Origin: Geobacter sp. AOG2
Lineage (GTDB): Bacteria > Desulfobacterota > Desulfuromonadia > Geobacterales > Pseudopelobacteraceae
Assembly: GCF_019972295.1 (NCBI RefSeq)
Contig: NZ_BLJA01000001.1
Span: forward strand, 62,001-126,000
Length of the DNA: 64,000 nt
Direction: 5' to 3'
The notes below the pieces were generated by a model. It was not told where the DNA came from and searched no databases. It saw only the letters and a program-made list of their open reading frames with translations. Positions 50,334-58,579 of this stretch are shown piece after piece. The position numbers and the translations under genes were made by a program. How positions within the stretch are numbered: the stretch's first letter is position 1; every line of letters starts with the position of its first letter.

Positions 50334-51092
50334 TCAGCTTACATCGAACTCCAGGCCGTCCCAGGCGAATTCGAAACCGGGCGGCAGCCTGGTCTGCTCG
50401 CTGTGAAGCACTTCGTGGGTCAGATGGGTGAGGATGACGCGCCCCGGCCTGATCGGTTCCACCGCGGCAATGGCCGCTTCGATGTTGAAATGGAACGGAT
50501 GGGGAGTCCAGCGCAGTCCGTCCATGACCAGCACATCGAGCCCTTCCAGAAGCCGGAGGGAGCTGTCGGGAATGGCGCTGCAATCCGTCAGATAGGCGAA
50601 CCTCCCGATGCGGAAGCCGGTGGCGCTGCTCTTGCCGTGCTCCAGGGGCACCGGGACGACCGTCAGTCCGAACAGCTCGAAGGGGTCCGAGACCTCATGG
50701 GCCGACAGAAGCGGGGTATAGCCCGATCCGTCCAGTTCGGCGAAAATGTACCTGAATCCCGCCAGCACCACCTCGAAGGTTGCCGGGGAGGCATAACAGG
50801 GAATGACCTCTTTGTGCAAAAAATGGAAACCGCGCAGGTCGTCGATGCCGTTGACGTGATCGGCATGGGGATGGGTGAAGAGGACGGCGTCGACCCTGTC
50901 CAGGCCTTCGCGCAGGGCCTGCCGCCGCAGATCGGTGGAGGTGTCCACCAGGATGTTCCGCCCTGCGTGCCGGATCAGCAGGGAAGCCCGCGTCCTCCGG
51001 TCCTTCGGGTCGTCGGAACTGCATACCCGGCACCTGCATCCCACCATGGGAACCCCGGTCGATGTCCCGCTTCCCAGGATGGTTACCTTCAT
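50334..51092 (-). CDS. PhnP-like metallo-beta-lactamase-fold hydrolase
   Basis: 252 residues. MBL zinc site LFTHPHADHVNGIDDLRG (His74, His76, Asp78, His79), an N-terminal MKVTILGSGTSTGVPMVGCR and a Cys cluster C19-x-C21-x2-C24 as in PhnP-type phosphodiesterases. Probably hydrolyses a cyclic phosphate or related phosphodiester. ATG 51092 with AAAGGA upstream is used; the frame stays open for 69 codons further through a structured intergenic region, which is not conserved-looking coding sequence. Confidence 0.8.
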   Translation of the reverse strand: MKVTILGSGTSTGVPMVGCRCRVCSSDDPKDRRTRASLLIRHAGRNILVDTSTDLRRQALREGLDRVDAVLFTHPHADHVNGIDDLRGFHFLHKEVIPCYASPATFEVVLAGFRYIFAELDGSGYTPLLSAHEVSDPFELFGLTVVPVPLEHGKSSATGFRIGRFAYLTDCSAIPDSSLRLLEGLDVLVMDGLRWTPHPFHFNIEAAIAAVEPIRPGRVILTHLTHEVLHSEQTRLPPGFEFAWDGLEFDVS

Positions 51093-51112
51093 ACAGCGTC
51101 CTTTCCGTAATT

Positions 51113-51230
51113 CCGGTTCCAAATCGAAGCGGCATCTGCGTTGGCTTGTCTTCGGCTCCCCAACGTACGGCCTGTACGCCTTCGTCGCCTCGATCCTCGC
51201 CGCCTTGATGTCGTCATTGATGTGAAACCG
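51113..51230. repeat. Structured intergenic element upstream of the MBL gene
   Basis: Between the MBL and universal stress genes. Contains the hairpin CGTAC-GGCCT-GTACG and a run of TCGCC/CTCG direct motifs (CTTCGTCGCCTCGATCCTCG). Its composition differs from flanking coding DNA and it extends an open frame artificially. It looks like an intergenic repeat, but only one copy is in the window. Confidence 0.35.
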
Positions 51231-51333
51231 GGATAAGGTGCACGAAAAATAACAGAAATCCCCCGGCCAGGCAAGGCGGATTTCCGGCCGGCCGCCCATG
51301 CCCGCCGCTTCCCTGGGGGGATGCCGGGGGGGC

Positions 51334-52239
51334 TTACGCCCGTTCGAGGGGGACCAGGAGCAGCGGGACCTTGGTGAGGGTGCAGACCCTGTGGGTCACG
51401 CTCCCGGCCCAAAACGCCTCCATGCCGGTTTTCCCGTGGGTCGCCAGAACGATGATGTCCACCCTGGCGTTGTCGGCGGCCTTTGCGATCGTTTTCGCCG
51501 GGTCGCCCCGCAACACATGGGCGCTTGCCGTAAAACCCCGTCTGTGCAGGGATTCCAGTTGTTCCCGGAAGATCTCCCGCGCATCCTGGGACGCCATTTC
51601 CAGAATCCGGGCGGTGGTGGCGGGGAGCATTCTGCCGGAGGCCTTTTCCGCACCCGACAGGGAGGCGAAACGGGGAACGACCATCACGAGGCGCAGGGCC
51701 GCGTCGCAGGCCCGGGCGATCTCCTCCGAAACCGGCAGGGCCTCCGCATGGCCGGGTTCTCCGTCCAGGGGGACCAGGATGTTGTGGCAGGCAAAGGGCG
51801 GTGCTCCGCCTTGTTCGTCCGGGTGGGTGATGAGGACCGGGCGTGCGCCCATGGCGATGACCTTCTGGGCGATGCTCCCCAGAAACAGGTGCAGGGCCTG
51901 GCCGCGGCCGTGGGAACACATGACCACCAGGTCGTGCTCCAGCTCGTCCGCATGGGCGACGATGCTGCCGGCGACATCGTCCGCTTCCGTGGCGTGGACG
52001 TGGCGGTCCACCGTTATCTCCGGCGGAAAGGCGCGTTGCGCCAGGAGTTGCAGATAGGTTGCGGCATCTTCCGCATTTCTCAGGTGCGGCTGGCCATGGA
52101 CCTCGCTGGGGGCGTTTTTCTCCACCACATGGAAGAGCGTGACCCGCGCGTCGAACCGGGCCGCCAGAAAAGCGGCGGCGGGCAGGGCCGCCTCGGCCAG
52201 GACCGAGCCGTCTAAAGGTACGAGGATGTGTTTGAACAT
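51334..52239 (-). CDS. Tandem universal stress protein (two UspA domains)
   Basis: 301 residues made of two UspA domains: residues 1-140 start FKHILVPLDGSVLAEAALPA and residues about 150-301 start HNILVPLDGEPGHAEALPVS. Each ends with an ATP-binding-type loop (SHGRGQALHLFLGSIAQKV; THGKTGMEAFWAGSVTHRV). Cytoplasmic stress protein. It begins 4 bases after the Nramp stop, so the two form an operon, which suggests metal or envelope stress as the setting. Confidence 0.87.
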   Translation of the reverse strand: MFKHILVPLDGSVLAEAALPAAAFLAARFDARVTLFHVVEKNAPSEVHGQPHLRNAEDAATYLQLLAQRAFPPEITVDRHVHATEADDVAGSIVAHADELEHDLVVMCSHGRGQALHLFLGSIAQKVIAMGARPVLITHPDEQGGAPPFACHNILVPLDGEPGHAEALPVSEEIARACDAALRLVMVVPRFASLSGAEKASGRMLPATTARILEMASQDAREIFREQLESLHRRGFTASAHVLRGDPAKTIAKAADNARVDIIVLATHGKTGMEAFWAGSVTHRVCTLTKVPLLLVPLERA

Positions 52240-52243
52240 GGGA

Positions 52244-53590
52244 TCACCCCGTTATCAGCGTTTTATAGAGGAGGTAGGCGTTGAGCGCGAGGATGACCCC
52301 CGCGATCATGCCGGCCAGGACCGTTGTGATGCGTTTGTTGACCAACTCGCCCATGATGTCGGCGCGGCGGGTGAACATGACCAGGGGGATGATCGCGAAC
52401 GGGAGCCCGAAACTGAGCACCACCTGGCTGACGATCAGGGTGCGGGTCGGGTCCAGGCCCATGCCGATGACGGCCAGTGAAGGCGCCATGGTCACCAGGC
52501 GCCGGAGCCAGATGGGGATGTGCCGCTGCATGAAGCCCTGCATGATCACCTGCCCCGCGCTGGTGCCCACGGTGGACGACGATAGCCCCGCGAGCAGCAG
52601 CGAGAGGCCGAAGATCCATTTGGCCGATGATCCCAGGAGCGGTTCCAGGGTGCGGTAGGCCTCCTCGATGGTGCCGACGGCGGCGTGCCCCGAGTAGTGG
52701 AACGTGGCGGCCGCCATGATCAGCATGGCGGCATTGACGAAACTGGCCATGCCCATGGCGATGACCACGTCCGCGATCTCGAACCGGTACAGGCTCTGCA
52801 ACCGCTTTTTGTCCCGGACGACGATACGCCCCTGGGTCAGGGCGGAATGGAGGAAAATGGCGTGGGGCATGACGGTGGCCCCCAGGATTCCCGAGGCCAG
52901 AAGGACGCTCTCGGCCCCGGAGAACTGCGGTACGATGGCGTGGTAGGCGACGAGGCCCCAATCGGGCTTGACGATGATGGTCTCCAGCAGGTAGCAGAGG
53001 GCGATCATCCCGACCATGGCCGAGATGACCGCCTCCAGAGGCCTGAACCCGTAACGTTCCAGGCCGAGGATCAGCACCGTGGCCAGGGCGGTGAGCAGGG
53101 CGCCGGCAAACAGCGGTACGCCCAAAAGGAGTTGAAAGCCCAGGGCGGCGCCGAGGAATTCGGCCAGGTCCGTCGCCATGGCCACGAACTCCATCAGGAC
53201 CCACATGACGAAGACCACCGGGCGGGGGAAGTGGGCCCGGCACTGTTCGGCCAGGTTCATGCCCGTGGCGATGCCGAGTTTGGCCGAAAGGGTCTGGATG
53301 AGCATGGCCATGAGGTTGCTGGCCACGATCACCCAGACCAGCAGGTAGCCGAATTGGGCGCCCCCCTGGATGTTGGTGGCGAAGTTGCCCGGGTCCACGT
53401 AGGCCACGCTGGCGATGAAGGCCGGCCCCAAAAACGGCATCAGGCGCGTCAGCCGGTTTGGGCGCGACTGGCCGTCCAGGATATCCAGGGCCGTTTGGAC
53501 GGTCCGGGAATCGTTCGATTCGCGGACGGGCGGTGGGGTTTCTTCTCCCATAATGGGGACCGTTTCCCCGCGGTCAGGTTTGGTCTGCAT
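52244..53590 (-). CDS. Nramp-family divalent metal transporter
   Basis: 448 residues from ATG 53590 with eleven membrane helices. The metal-binding motif of helix 1 (AYVDPGNFATNIQGG) and of helix 6 (MPHAIFLHSAL) are both intact, so it should carry Mn2+ or Fe2+ with protons. The N-terminus is uncertain: ATG 53551 is also possible, and ATG 53590 overlaps the end of rarD by 17 bases. Directly followed by the tandem universal stress gene. Confidence 0.87.
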   Translation of the reverse strand: MQTKPDRGETVPIMGEETPPPVRESNDSRTVQTALDILDGQSRPNRLTRLMPFLGPAFIASVAYVDPGNFATNIQGGAQFGYLLVWVIVASNLMAMLIQTLSAKLGIATGMNLAEQCRAHFPRPVVFVMWVLMEFVAMATDLAEFLGAALGFQLLLGVPLFAGALLTALATVLILGLERYGFRPLEAVISAMVGMIALCYLLETIIVKPDWGLVAYHAIVPQFSGAESVLLASGILGATVMPHAIFLHSALTQGRIVVRDKKRLQSLYRFEIADVVIAMGMASFVNAAMLIMAAATFHYSGHAAVGTIEEAYRTLEPLLGSSAKWIFGLSLLLAGLSSSTVGTSAGQVIMQGFMQRHIPIWLRRLVTMAPSLAVIGMGLDPTRTLIVSQVVLSFGLPFAIIPLVMFTRRADIMGELVNKRITTVLAGMIAGVILALNAYLLYKTLITG

Positions 53591-54503
53591 CGCGGTGTGC
53601 CGCCGGATTGCGGAATGTGCGGACGGCATCGGCAGTATAGAGCGCCAGGCCGCTCCAGATCAAGATGAATGTCACCAGGTGCGTGGGGGTGAACGGCTCC
53701 CCGTAGACCAGCACGGCCAGGGCGAAATGCAGGCTGGGGGTCAGGTATTGCAGGAAGCCGATGGTGGCCAGCCGCAGCTTGCGGGCCGCCGCGGCGAAGA
53801 GCACGAGCGGCGTGGCGGTCAGGATGCCGGCCAGGGGGAGCCACAGGGCGCCTTTGGCCACGGCCGACGGGAAGGCCCCCTGGCCGTGCGCGCCCAGCCA
53901 GAGCAGGTATGCCAGCGCCAGAGGCCCGGTCAGGAGGGTCTCCACCAGCAGGCCGGCCAGGGCCTCCACGGAGGCCGTCTTGCGCAGCAGGCCGTAGAGG
54001 CCGAAGGATGCGGCCAGCGCCAGGGAGATCCAGGGCACGGTCCCGACCCGGACCGTCAGCAGGGCGACCCCGCCAACCGCCAGGAGCAGGCTGATCATTT
54101 GCAGCGGCCGCAGCCGTTCCCGCAGAAAGACCATGCCCAGGAGGACGTTGACCAGGGGGGTAATGAAGTATCCCAGGCTGGACTGGAGCACCTGGCCCTG
54201 CTCCACGGCATAGATGAACACCAGCCAGTTGACGGTGATCAGGGTGGTGGAGCCGACCAGGGTCAGGAGCACCCGGCGGGAGGCGAAAGCCGCCCTGACC
54301 TCGCCCCAGCGGCCCGCGGCGGCCGCCAGGACCAGCAGGAAGAGGACCGACCAGACGATGCGGTGGGAAACCACCTCCAGGGGCGGGATATCGTGCAGCG
54401 CCTTGAAGTAGACCGGGAAAAAGCCCCAGACCAGATAGGCCAGCAGGCCGTAGACCAGACCTTGGCGGAGCGGTTCCTGCCGTGGCGGGGCGGATGGCGG
54501 CAT
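53574..54503 (-). CDS. rarD: RarD-type DMT superfamily transporter
   Basis: 309 residues with ten hydrophobic segments. LRQGLVYGLLAYLVWGFFPV, FKALHDIPPLEVVSHRIVWS and QSSLGYFITPLVNVLLGMVF are typical of RarD. It belongs to the EamA drug/metabolite transporter superfamily; the substrate is unknown. Start ATG 54503 is the first that gives the family N-terminus; the longer frame upstream is the shadow of ybaK. Lies 14 bases after ybaK on the same strand. Confidence 0.83.
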   Translation of the reverse strand: MPPSAPPRQEPLRQGLVYGLLAYLVWGFFPVYFKALHDIPPLEVVSHRIVWSVLFLLVLAAAAGRWGEVRAAFASRRVLLTLVGSTTLITVNWLVFIYAVEQGQVLQSSLGYFITPLVNVLLGMVFLRERLRPLQMISLLLAVGGVALLTVRVGTVPWISLALAASFGLYGLLRKTASVEALAGLLVETLLTGPLALAYLLWLGAHGQGAFPSAVAKGALWLPLAGILTATPLVLFAAAARKLRLATIGFLQYLTPSLHFALAVLVYGEPFTPTHLVTFILIWSGLALYTADAVRTFRNPAAHRDADQT

Positions 54504-54517
54504 GGTGCGGCCCCGGC

Positions 54518-54997
54518 TCAGGACAGGGGCGCCGGCCGGCCGCCGGTGACGGCCAGGAGGTCGGCCGGCGTTATGCGGAACAGGGCGTGGGGGGTGCCGG
54601 CCGCGGCCCAGACCTCGGGGTATTCCAGAAGGTCCCGGTCGATGACGGGGGAAAGGGGTTCCAGGTGTCCCAGGGGGGGGATGCCGCCGATGGCGAAACC
54701 GGTCCGCTCCCGGACGAAGGCGGCGTCGGCCTTGCCGACCGGCTCGCCGCAGGCAGCTTCCAGGAGCGCCTCGTCGACCCGGTTCTTGCCGCTGACCAGG
54801 GCCAGCACCGGGTTCCCCGAATGGCGTCCTTTGAATATCAGCGATTTGACGATCTGGCCGACGTCGCACCCGACCGCTTCGGCCGCTTCGGCGGCGGTGC
54901 GGGAGCTGGCGGCCAGTTCCTGGACCCGGCAGGGAACCCCGGCCGTCTCCAGGGCCTCCTGCACCTTGCGGGCGCTGGGGCTGAGTTCATCGTTCAT
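54518..54997 (-). CDS. YbaK/EbsC-family aminoacyl-tRNA deacylase
   Basis: 159 residues, a single YbaK/ProX editing domain. Contains the key Lys in GQIVKSLIFKGRHSGNP and conserved GFAIGGIPPLGH. Such proteins hydrolyse mischarged tRNAs (for example Cys-tRNAPro or Ala-tRNAPro) in trans. Sits in a minus-strand run with two DMT transporters, a pairing with no obvious functional logic. The ribosome site AGGAAGG precedes the ATG. Confidence 0.85.
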   Translation of the reverse strand: MNDELSPSARKVQEALETAGVPCRVQELAASSRTAAEAAEAVGCDVGQIVKSLIFKGRHSGNPVLALVSGKNRVDEALLEAACGEPVGKADAAFVRERTGFAIGGIPPLGHLEPLSPVIDRDLLEYPEVWAAAGTPHALFRITPADLLAVTGGRPAPLS

Positions 54998-55025
54998 GGA
55001 TGGTTTCCTTCCTTCTTCGAATATG

Positions 55026-55910
55026 TCAGGCCGGCTGCGGGGTGCGCGCCGTCACCCTGGTGAAGAGATACAGGCCGCTGAAAATGACCGCCCCGCCCGC
55101 CATCTGTCGCAGGGTCGGGGGTTCGCCCAGGAAAACGGCGGCCCATAGTATGGCTCCCAGGGGTTCGCCCAGGATACTGACCGAAACCACCGAGGCCTGG
55201 ACGTACTTCAGCGCCCAGTTGAAGACCGTGTGCCCCATGACCGTGCAGACCAGGGCCAGGGCCAGGAAAAGAACCCAGTCGCGGGTCGGGTAGCCGGTGA
55301 AGGGGGTCCGGGTGACCAGTGTCGTGCCGACCAGGAACAGGGAACTGGTCCCGTAGGTCACAAAGGTGTATCCCTCCAGGGGGGTGTCCTTGCGCAGCCT
55401 GCGGCCGATCAGCAGGTAGCCGGAGACCATGACGGCCGCCACGAGCGCCAGCAGGTCGCCCACCAGCGCCCGCGGGCCGACCTGAAAATCGGCGGCCCCG
55501 ATGATGAGGCCCCCTGTCAGGGCCAGCACCCCTCCCACGACGGCCAGGCGCGGAATGTGTTCCTTGAAGAAGAGCAGCGAACCTATGACCACGAAGACCG
55601 GTTGCAGGGTCACCAGCACCGTGGAACTGGCCACGCTGGTATAGCCCAGGGAGGTGAACCAGGTCACGAAGTGCAGGGCCAGGAACAGGCCGCTCAAGGC
55701 CGAGAGCGCCACCTGCCGCCGGTCGAGCCCGGTCAGCGCGCCCTTTTTCAGCAGGGTGACGGGAGCCAGCGCCAGAAAGGTGAACAGCAGGCGGTACGTG
55801 GCGATGATCAGGGGCGGCGCCGTGGCGAGGCGCACGAACAGCGCCGAAAAGGAGACCGCGACCACGGCGGCCATCACGGCCAGGTAGGGATTGAGGGCCG
55901 GTCTCGGCAT
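55026..55910 (-). CDS. EamA-family DMT transporter
   Basis: 294 residues with ten hydrophobic segments in two EamA repeats: VVAVSFSALFVRLATAPPLI opens the first and LLALVAAVMVSGYLLIGRRL the second. A likely metabolite or amino-acid exporter of the inner membrane; the substrate cannot be told. Its ATG overlaps the stop of the gamma carbonic anhydrase gene by one base, so the two are co-translated. Confidence 0.82.
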   Translation of the reverse strand: MPRPALNPYLAVMAAVVAVSFSALFVRLATAPPLIIATYRLLFTFLALAPVTLLKKGALTGLDRRQVALSALSGLFLALHFVTWFTSLGYTSVASSTVLVTLQPVFVVIGSLLFFKEHIPRLAVVGGVLALTGGLIIGAADFQVGPRALVGDLLALVAAVMVSGYLLIGRRLRKDTPLEGYTFVTYGTSSLFLVGTTLVTRTPFTGYPTRDWVLFLALALVCTVMGHTVFNWALKYVQASVVSVSILGEPLGAILWAAVFLGEPPTLRQMAGGAVIFSGLYLFTRVTARTPQPA

Positions 55911-56437
55911 CAGTCGTTCATATACTGCAGGGCGTACTTCACGTAGTTGTCGGCGGATTTGCGCAGCCAGGCCACCTCGTCCGGGGTCAGGTCGCGCTTG
56001 TACTTGGCCGGAGAACCGAGCCAGAGGGTGTGGGGAGGGATGACGGTGCCCTCGGTGACCAGAGCCCGCGCTCCCACCAGGGCGCCCTCGCCTACCACGG
56101 CCCGGTCCATCACCATGGCCTGCATGCCGATGAAGCAGCCGTCATGCAGGGTGCAGCCGTGCAGGGTAACGCTGTGGCCGATGGTGACATCGTCGCCGAT
56201 GATCAGCGGCGCGCCGGGGTCGTCGGCATGCTTTTTGTGGGTGACGTGCAGCATGGTCAGGTCCTGCACGTTGCTGCGCGCGCCGATACGGATGTGGTTC
56301 ACGTCGCCGCGAGCCACGCAGTTGTACCAGATGCTGCTCTGGGGGCCCATCTCCACGTCGCCGATGACCACGGCGGTCTCGGCCACGAAAGCTGTAGGGT
56401 CGATCTTGGGGTGGATGCCCTGGAACGGTCGAATCAT
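55910..56437 (-). CDS. Gamma-carbonic-anhydrase-like hexapeptide protein
   Basis: 175 residues of left-handed beta-helix hexapeptide repeats (VAETAVVIGDVEMGPQSSIW). The zinc-binding histidine pattern is present in LTMLHVTHKKHA and IGHSVTLHGCTLHDG, as in YrdA/PaaY/Cam-type trimers. May be a gamma carbonic anhydrase or a related metal-binding enzyme; activity is not assured by motifs alone. First gene of the minus-strand run; divergent from dapF. Confidence 0.83.
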   Translation of the reverse strand: MIRPFQGIHPKIDPTAFVAETAVVIGDVEMGPQSSIWYNCVARGDVNHIRIGARSNVQDLTMLHVTHKKHADDPGAPLIIGDDVTIGHSVTLHGCTLHDGCFIGMQAMVMDRAVVGEGALVGARALVTEGTVIPPHTLWLGSPAKYKRDLTPDEVAWLRKSADNYVKYALQYMND

Positions 56438-56630
56438 TTCGTCCTCCGCTGACTGGTGGTGAGGGCAGAAGTATACCCACTCGGGGAAAGATTGGCAATA
56501 AAATGCCGTGCACAGGCGGTTTTTGCCGTATCCGTGCCGATTTATTTACATTTATTTACTTGTTGCCCCGCCCCATATTTGCTATGTTTTACAATCTCTG
56601 TGAAAGACTGGGAAAAGGGGATGGAGCGCG

Positions 56631-57467
56631 ATGAAATTCACCAAAATGCAGGGTGCCGGCAATGATTACGTCTACGTGAACTGTTTCGAGGAGACGGTCG
56701 CCGACCCCCGGCAGACGGCCATACAGGTTTCCAACCGCAACTTCGGCATCGGCTCGGACGGGCTGATCCTGATCATGCCCTCGGACAAGGCCGACGTGCG
56801 CATGCGCATGTTCAATTCCGACGGTTCCGAGTCCGAGATGTGCGGCAACGGCATCCGCTGCGTGGCGAAATACGCCTACGACCACGGCATTGTCTCGAAG
56901 ACCGAGATCAGCGCCGAGACCGGGGCCGGCATCCTGACCCTGCACCTGGTGCCGGGAAGCGACGGCAGGATCGCGAAGGTTCGCGTCAACATGGGGCCGC
57001 CGCGGCTGACCAGGGGCGAGATCCCCATGACCGGCGATGCCGCCGCCCAGGTGGTAGCGGAGCCGCTCACGGTCCTGGACCGCACCTTCCGGATCACCTG
57101 CGCCTCCATGGGCAACCCCCACTGCGTGATCTTCGTGGACGATGTGGAGAACTTCCCGGTTGCCACCTATGGACCGCTGATCGAAAACCATGAACTGTTC
57201 CCGCGCCGCACCAACGTGGAGTTCGTCCAGATCTTCTCGCGCACCGAGGTGCGCCAGCGGACCTGGGAGCGGGGCGCCGGGGAAACCCTGGCCTGCGGCA
57301 CCGGGTCCAGCGCCGTGACCGCGGCATGCGTACTGAACGGCCTGACCGAGAAGAAGATCCTCAACCATCTCCTCGGGGGCGATCTGGAGATGGAGTGGGC
57401 CGAGGACGGCAACATCTACATGACCGGCCCGGCGGTAGAGGTCTTCAACGGGGAGATCGAACTGTAA
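56631..57467 (+). CDS. dapF: Diaminopimelate epimerase DapF
   Basis: 278 residues. Both catalytic cysteines are in their motifs: Cys71 in [15 protein letters not shown] and the second in [19 protein letters not shown]-terminal [20 protein letters not shown] is diagnostic. Converts LL- to meso-diaminopimelate for lysine and peptidoglycan synthesis. The ATG follows GGGGATGGAG; the 193-base divergent gap upstream has a tandem ATTTATTTAC repeat. Confidence 0.94.
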   Translation: MKFTKMQGAGNDYVYVNCFEETVADPRQTAIQVSNRNFGIGSDGLILIMPSDKADVRMRMFNSDGSESEMCGNGIRCVAKYAYDHGIVSKTEISAETGAGILTLHLVPGSDGRIAKVRVNMGPPRLTRGEIPMTGDAAAQVVAEPLTVLDRTFRITCASMGNPHCVIFVDDVENFPVATYGPLIENHELFPRRTNVEFVQIFSRTEVRQRTWERGAGETLACGTGSSAVTAACVLNGLTEKKILNHLLGGDLEMEWAEDGNIYMTGPAVEVFNGEIEL

Positions 57468-57468
57468 G

Positions 57469-57555
57469 AGGTTGTTGAAAAACAGCCATCAGGCCTTCTG
57501 CGGGTGCGACGATCCGACTATTTTCGAACAACCTGAGTTTTCAACAGCCTGCTAA
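57469..57555 (+). repeat. Dispersed modular hairpin repeat, copy 13 (minimal form)
   Basis: Shortest copy: GGTTGTTGAAAAACAGCCAT joined directly to CTTCTGCGGGTGCGACGATC, CGACTATTTTCGAACAACCT and TTTTCAACAGCCTGCTAAG. All internal hairpins are missing, which shows the end segments are the defining part of the family. Lies between dapF and gspC. Confidence 0.88.
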
Positions 57556-57609
57556 GGTCCCTTGAAATTTCCTTTCCCCCTTGCCCAAAAGGGAAGGTGC
57601 TATACACTT

Positions 57610-58491
57610 ATGCCACGTGCTCTTACCATTATAAACATCCTGCTAGGGGTCATCATCGTCGCCATTTTGGCGGCCATCACCGCCGACAGTCTGGGCAGAC
57701 GGCTCAATGGGGCGTTTGTGCCCAAAACTGCGGGCGCCGGCAAGGCTGCTCCCGCGGTCGTGCCGCCTCCCCGCATCCAGGACCTGGCGTTCTACGCCCC
57801 GATCCTGGTGAACGGCCTGTTCGGCAAGGCGACCCAGGGGCAGCTCACCCCGATCGTGAACGCCCCCGTTGCGGGCCAGGGCGCCGCACCGGTCACTGCG
57901 CCGGCCGAACTGATGCTGCTCGGCACGGCCGTGGGCTCGTTCCGCGAGACCTTTGCCCTGGTGCGCCATACCAAAAAGCAGGAGGAACGCGTGTTCCGTC
58001 TGGGGGACATGGTGTTCGACGCCGGACGGCTGGTGGAAGTCACCAGGGAGCGGGCCTTCATCGTGGTGGGCGGCAAGAAGGTCGAGCTTTTGACCCCCAT
58101 GACCCCCCCGTCGGCAGCCCCGGAACAACCGGCCACGCCCCAGGCAGGCGCACCGGTCACCAGTGTGGGCGCCGGGAGCTTCGTGATCGACCAGCGGGCG
58201 CTCAACTCCGCCCTGGACAACCCGGCCCAGGCCATGAGCGACGCGCGCCTGCTCCCCAGCATGAAGGACGGCAAGGTGGAAGGGTTCCGGGCCTCGGAGG
58301 TAAAACCTACCGGCCTGTTCGCCCTGGTCGGCGTCAAGAACGGGGACGTGCTTCTGCGGCTCAACGATTTTCCCCTGGACTCGCCGGACAAGGCGCTGCA
58401 ATCGTTCATCGCCCTCAAGGGGCAGAGCAAGCTCAAGCTCGACCTGATCAGGGACGGGCAACCGACGACGTTCAACTACGACATACGGTAA
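57610..58491 (+). CDS. gspC: Type II secretion inner-membrane protein GspC
   Basis: 293 residues: one N-terminal membrane helix (about 5-25, LTIINILLGVIIVAILAAIT), a periplasmic homology region with LMLLGTAVGSFRETFALVRH, and a C-terminal PDZ-like domain with GLFALVGVKNGDVLLRLNDF. This is the GspC plan; it links the inner-membrane platform to the secretin GspD, the next gene. ATG 57610 with GGGAAGG upstream is chosen over a TTG at 57562. Confidence 0.85.
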   Translation: MPRALTIINILLGVIIVAILAAITADSLGRRLNGAFVPKTAGAGKAAPAVVPPPRIQDLAFYAPILVNGLFGKATQGQLTPIVNAPVAGQGAAPVTAPAELMLLGTAVGSFRETFALVRHTKKQEERVFRLGDMVFDAGRLVEVTRERAFIVVGGKKVELLTPMTPPSAAPEQPATPQAGAPVTSVGAGSFVIDQRALNSALDNPAQAMSDARLLPSMKDGKVEGFRASEVKPTGLFALVGVKNGDVLLRLNDFPLDSPDKALQSFIALKGQSKLKLDLIRDGQPTTFNYDIR

Positions 58492-58579
58492 TGGCCTCTT
58501 TTCCGGCGTACGCCGGAACGGACACCTCTTCTGCCGACCCTCAACGATTCCGCAGTTACGAAACAACGTGGAGGCACGC

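Noticed and set aside
48812-50431. 539-codon plus-strand open frame
   Set aside because: Antisense to the 611-residue gene, which has a good ribosome site and ordinary amino-acid composition; the plus frame is a low-complexity Val/Leu/Ala/Asp shadow.
51093-51299. N-terminal extension of the MBL hydrolase by 69 codons
   Set aside because: The extension runs through a hairpin-bearing intergenic element, while ATG 51092 begins the canonical MKVTILGSGTSTG and has its own ribosome site.
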